In this document: positions 6,404-9,492 of the stretch, piece after piece
How positions within the stretch are numbered: the stretch's first letter is position 1
How the letters are laid out: each line of letters opens with the position of its first letter
From: Bacteroidales bacterium
Lineage (GTDB): Bacteria > Bacteroidota > Bacteroidia > Bacteroidales > UBA932
DNA length: 9,492 nucleotides
Reading direction: 5' to 3'
NCBI GenBank assembly: GCA_024401945.1
Contig: JAKSKC010000048.1
Location: 1-9,492 of the forward strand
Translations under genes and position numbers: made by a program
The notes under the pieces: generated by a model
Databases searched by the model: none
Seen by the model: only the letters and a program-made list of their open reading frames with translations
What the model was told of the DNA's origin: nothing

Positions 6404-7831
6404 ATGACAAAGAAACTATACGCATTGATGAATGACAATCCGCTCGCAAGATGGGCAGCACTTTTCCTTGTGGCCCTTGCGATGTTCTTCGGATATATGT
6501 TCGTTGACGTGATGTCACCTCTGCAAGCCCTTGTGGAGAAACAGAGAGGATGGACTCCAAGCGTATTCGGAACATACGCGTCTGCCGAATACATCCTCAA
6601 CGTATGCGGTTTCCTCATCCTCGCCGGAATCATTCTCGACAAGATGGGAGTCCGTTTCACGGGAATACTTTCAACCTCGCTCATGCTCGGCGGAGCCGTC
6701 ATTAAATATATAGGTATAAGCGACTGGTTCCAGGGGACAATGCTTTGCGAATGGCTCGGAAGCTGGTGGACCGCCATGCCGGGAAGCGCAAAGATGGCAG
6801 CCCTTGGATTCATGATTTTCGGATGCGGCTGTGAAATGGCCGGAACCACCGTATCAAAAGCCATAGCCAAATGGTTCAAAGGCAAGGAAATGGCTCTCGC
6901 CATGGGCATCGAGATGGCTATTGCCAGGGTTGGTGTGTTCGTGGTATTCTCCATCAGTCCTGTCATCGCCGAGAAGTTCGGCTCCGTTTCCGCATCAGTC
7001 GGATTCTGCACCGTACTCCTTATGATAGGCGTCATCAATTTCATTGTCTTCTCACTGATGGACAAGAAATTCGACAGGGAGCTCGTAGCCGCCGGACTTG
7101 CCACCGACGAGGCTGATCCGGAAGAGGAGTTCAGGGTGAAGGACCTCGGAACCATTCTCGGTTCAAGGAGTTTCTGGGTTGTGGCGCTGCTCTGCGTCCT
7201 GTATTATTCGGCGATATTCCCGTTCCAGAGATACGGAGCCAATATGCTTCAGTGCAACCTTAACGGTATGGATGCCCATTCTGCGGCCAATATCTTCAGG
7301 TGGTTCCCTATCGGAGCGGCAGCCATCACTCCGTTCCTCGGAAGTTATCTCGACCACAAGGGAAAGGGAGCGACGATGCTCATCTGGGGTTCCATACTCC
7401 TGATTGTATGCCACCTTGTGTTCGCGTTCATAGTCCCTGCAACTCACAGCAGCTTCATAGCGTACAGCACCATTGTGATACTCGGTATCAGCTTCGCCCT
7501 CGTGCCTGCTGCGCTCTGGCCTTCAGTTCCGAAGATCATCGACGAGAAAGTGCTGGGATCCGCATATTGTCTCATTTTCTGGGTACAGAATTTCGGACTC
7601 TGCTTCGTTCCGAAGCTTATAGGCAATGTGCTTGAGTCATCCAATGCCAACAACCCTGCAGTGATCGCTGCAAAGGCTTCACAGGCTGATTTCATACCGT
7701 ACAACTACACCGTGCCTCTGATTATATTCGCCGGTTTCGGTGTACTCGCACTGCTCATCGCCCTCTATCTCAAGAGACTCGACTCCCAGCGCGGACTCGG
7801 ACTGGAACTTCCGAACATCAAGCCCGAATAG
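6404..7831 (+). CDS. Major facilitator superfamily transporter, MFSD1-like; substrate unknown
   Basis: This is an inner-membrane secondary transporter of 475 residues. Likely membrane segments are at roughly 16-36, 60-79, 86-105, 130-149, 164-188, 196-218, 256-274, 298-316, 324-344, 351-372, 388-408 and 436-456, giving the standard twelve. The loop between segments 2 and 3 carries the MFS signature form GIILDKMGVRF (75-85), echoed in the second half by GSYLDHKGKGA (313-323). A charged cytoplasmic loop (220-250, rich in D and E) separates the halves. The block ALVPAALWPSVPKIIDEKVLGSA followed by FWVQNFGL (365-399) recalls MFSD1-type proteins, whose animal member exports dipeptides from lysosomes. 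That is a family resemblance from memory and does not establish this substrate. It lies 12 bases after ssb and 27 before dxs, so it is probably transcribed with one or both. Confidence 0.88.
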   Translation: MTKKLYALMNDNPLARWAALFLVALAMFFGYMFVDVMSPLQALVEKQRGWTPSVFGTYASAEYILNVCGFLILAGIILDKMGVRFTGILSTSLMLGGAVIKYIGISDWFQGTMLCEWLGSWWTAMPGSAKMAALGFMIFGCGCEMAGTTVSKAIAKWFKGKEMALAMGIEMAIARVGVFVVFSISPVIAEKFGSVSASVGFCTVLLMIGVINFIVFSLMDKKFDRELVAAGLATDEADPEEEFRVKDLGTILGSRSFWVVALLCVLYYSAIFPFQRYGANMLQCNLNGMDAHSAANIFRWFPIGAAAITPFLGSYLDHKGKGATMLIWGSILLIVCHLVFAFIVPATHSSFIAYSTIVILGISFALVPAALWPSVPKIIDEKVLGSAYCLIFWVQNFGLCFVPKLIGNVLESSNANNPAVIAAKASQADFIPYNYTVPLIIFAGFGVLALLIALYLKRLDSQRGLGLELPNIKPE

Positions 7832-7858
7832 GGCCCTTGATCCTGCAGCAGAAGGGTA

Positions 7859-9492
7859 ATGTACAAAATACTCGACTCGATTGAATCTCCCTCGGATATC
7901 AAGGGGCTCGGCATCGACGAACTGAGAGAACTCTGCTCGGAGATCCGTCACTATATGGTGGATGTATGCTCCAGGAATCCGGGGCATCTCGGATCCAGCC
8001 TGGGCGCCGTCGAACTTATAGTGGGGATGCACTATGTGTTCGATACCCCGCAGGACAGGATTGTCTTCGATGTGGGGCATCAGGCTTATGCCCACAAGAT
8101 TCTCACAGGAAGAAGGGAGGCTTTCCGGAACCTGCGCACCTCCGGCGGTATCAGCGGCTTCCCAAGCATATCCGAAAGCGAATACGATGCTTTCGGCGTG
8201 GGACACTCGTCAACTTCCATCTCGGCCGCGCTCGGTCTTGCCGAAGCTGCAAGGCTGCAGGGAACAGACAGGAAGGTGGTGGCCCTGATCGGTGACGGTT
8301 CCCTTACGGGAGGAATGGCTTTCGAGGGTCTGAACAATGCAGGCGTAAGCAAGGCTGACCTGCTCGTGATCCTCAATGACAATGACCATTCAATCGATGA
8401 CAGCCGCGGAGCCCTGCACAGGCATCTTCTGAAAATAACCACTTCCACCAGCTACAACACATTCAAGACAAGGATATGGGATCTGTTGGGTGACAACGAT
8501 TTCAGACATTTCATCCAGAGATGGACACGTTCCATGAAATCCTGGTTCGTAAGGAATAACAGGGGTGACCTCTTCGAATCACTGGGAATACGATATTTCG
8601 GACCTGTTGACGGGAATGATATCGAGACTGTCATTAACGTCCTTTCCAAACTGAAGGGATTGAAAGGACCCCGGCTGCTTCACGCCGTCACAGTGAAAGG
8701 AAAGGGATTCGAAGCCGCGGAAGCCGACCCGACCACCTGGCATGCACCGGGAAAGTTCAACCCTGTGACAGGGGAACGCATCAGGAACCAGTACAGCTGC
8801 AGCAGATATCAGGATGTCTTCGGGGAGGTTCTGACAGACCTTGCCGGAAAGGACAGAAAGATTGCGGGCATAACACCGGCGATGGCATCCGGATGCGGAA
8901 TGACGGAATTCGCGAAGAAGTTTCCCGAGCGTTTTTACGATGTCGGCATAGAGGAGGAGCACGCCGTAACCTTCAGCGCAGGCCTGGCCAAAGAGGGAAT
9001 GAAGCCTGTATGCAACATTTATTCGGCATTCTCCCAAAGGGCCTATGACCAGATCATACACGACATAGCCCTCCAGAATCTTCCTGTTCTGCTCTGCTTC
9101 GACAGGGCGGGACTCGTGGGCGAAGACGGGGCCACGCACCACGGGGCATTCGACATCGCTGCATACAGGAGCGTCCCGAACATGATAATCAGCGCCCCAT
9201 CCAACGAACTGGAACTGAAGAATCTTATGTATACAGCCCTGACACGGATGAGCGGTCCTTTCATAATAAGGTACCCGAGGGGACTCGCCGAAGGGGTTGC
9301 GTGGAGGGATGCCGGATACGAGGAATACGAAATCGGCAAAGCCCTGGAGGTCGCAGCGGGAAGTGATATCGCCATCGTTGCCACCGGACCTGCCGTGAAC
9401 AGGGCCGCCGAAGCCGCGGCACAGTTTGACGGCCAGGTGGGGGTTTACAACTTCAGGTTCGTAAAACCCCTGGACAAGATGACACTCGAAAG
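7859..9492 (+). CDS. dxs: 1-deoxy-D-xylulose-5-phosphate synthase (3' end outside window)
   Basis: Dxs condenses pyruvate and glyceraldehyde 3-phosphate, using thiamine diphosphate and magnesium, as the first step of the MEP isoprenoid pathway. From ATG 7859 the frame stays open for 544 codons plus two bases; family members run to about 580-640, so roughly the last tenth is missing. Motifs in order: GHLGSSLGAVEL (42-53), DVGHQAYAHKILTGRR (71-86), GVGHSSTSIS (113-122), the cofactor motif GDGSLTGG (145-152) through NDN (173-175), GPVDGND (248-254), WHAPGKF (294-300), VGIEEEHAVTFSAGLA (362-377) with the activating glutamate, DRAGLVGEDGATHHGAFD (415-432) and RYPRG (471-475). The end, NFRFVKPLD, enters the C-terminal transketolase domain. 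One oddity is NDNDHSIDDSRGAL, where the family normally has NDNxMSIxxNVGAL. An AGAAGGG string ends two bases before the ATG, too close for a normal ribosome site. Confidence 0.96.
   Translation, partial: MYKILDSIESPSDIKGLGIDELRELCSEIRHYMVDVCSRNPGHLGSSLGAVELIVGMHYVFDTPQDRIVFDVGHQAYAHKILTGRREAFRNLRTSGGISGFPSISESEYDAFGVGHSSTSISAALGLAEAARLQGTDRKVVALIGDGSLTGGMAFEGLNNAGVSKADLLVILNDNDHSIDDSRGALHRHLLKITTSTSYNTFKTRIWDLLGDNDFRHFIQRWTRSMKSWFVRNNRGDLFESLGIRYFGPVDGNDIETVINVLSKLKGLKGPRLLHAVTVKGKGFEAAEADPTTWHAPGKFNPVTGERIRNQYSCSRYQDVFGEVLTDLAGKDRKIAGITPAMASGCGMTEFAKKFPERFYDVGIEEEHAVTFSAGLAKEGMKPVCNIYSAFSQRAYDQIIHDIALQNLPVLLCFDRAGLVGEDGATHHGAFDIAAYRSVPNMIISAPSNELELKNLMYTALTRMSGPFIIRYPRGLAEGVAWRDAGYEEYEIGKALEVAAGSDIAIVATGPAVNRAAEAAAQFDGQVGVYNFRFVKPLDKMTLE

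Noticed and set aside
6388..7155. Long minus-strand open frame (255 codons) across the transporter gene
   Set aside because: It is antisense to the first half of a clear membrane protein. Its serine- and proline-rich product is typical of a reverse-strand shadow.
7850..7856. AGAAGGG as a Shine-Dalgarno sequence for dxs
   Set aside because: It ends only two bases before the ATG, too close for normal pairing, and Bacteroidota rarely rely on such sites.
7859..9492. A possible frameshift in dxs
   Set aside because: An initial mis-set frame gave an apparent stop near 9427. Starting from the ATG at 7859 the frame is open to the window end, with all motifs in order.
1..9492. Mobile element, phage, defence system, CRISPR array, tRNA or rRNA gene
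   Set aside because: No transposase, integrase, inverted or direct repeat arrays, or RNA gene signatures were seen. Every gap between genes is 66 bases or less.

Overview
The window looks like ordinary chromosomal DNA from a member of the Bacteroidota, most likely order Bacteroidales. Three things point there. Likely promoters match the Bacteroidota -7 element TAnnTTTG (TAACTTTG before recJ, TATCTTTG before aroK on the minus strand, TACTTTTG before lysS). Start codons lack well-placed Shine-Dalgarno sequences and two are preceded by A-rich bases. The protein variants (topoisomerase IV A tail, LysRS, Ssb, Dxs) resemble Bacteroidales forms. GC content is moderate, AGG is a common arginine codon, and I could not resolve the family (a Rikenellaceae-like source is a guess). 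Coding density is very high: no gap exceeds 66 bases, and I see no tRNA, rRNA, IS element, CRISPR array or phage gene.

Layout. Bases 2-562 hold the 3' end of a topoisomerase IV/gyrase A subunit gene (parC-like). After 32 bases comes recJ (595-2328), a complete DHH-family single-strand exonuclease. It runs tail-to-tail into aroK (shikimate kinase, minus strand, 2321-2803), with an 8-base overlap of the two 3' ends. aroK and lysS (2870-4411) diverge from a 66-base AT-rich gap holding two back-to-back promoters. lysS, a SpoU/TrmH-family RNA methyltransferase gene (4408-5202) and aroE (5195-5866) overlap head to tail and look like one translationally coupled unit. They are followed closely by ssb (5879-6391), a major facilitator transporter of MFSD1-like type (6404-7831) and the first 544 codons of dxs (7859 to the window end).

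How the genes fit together. There are two loose themes. One is DNA and information processing: topoisomerase, RecJ, Ssb, LysRS and the RNA methyltransferase. The other is biosynthesis: consecutive shikimate-pathway enzymes AroE and AroK, and Dxs, the entry enzyme of the MEP isoprenoid pathway. AroE makes shikimate and AroK phosphorylates it, yet the two genes lie on opposite strands either side of lysS and its partner.

I found no convincing undescribed system. The points most worth a second look are the unusually short AroE, which keeps the substrate-binding residues but lacks the usual NADP-phosphate motif; the facing aroK/lysS promoters, which probably exclude each other; the near-leaderless recJ and aroK starts; and an altered thiamine-diphosphate motif in Dxs.
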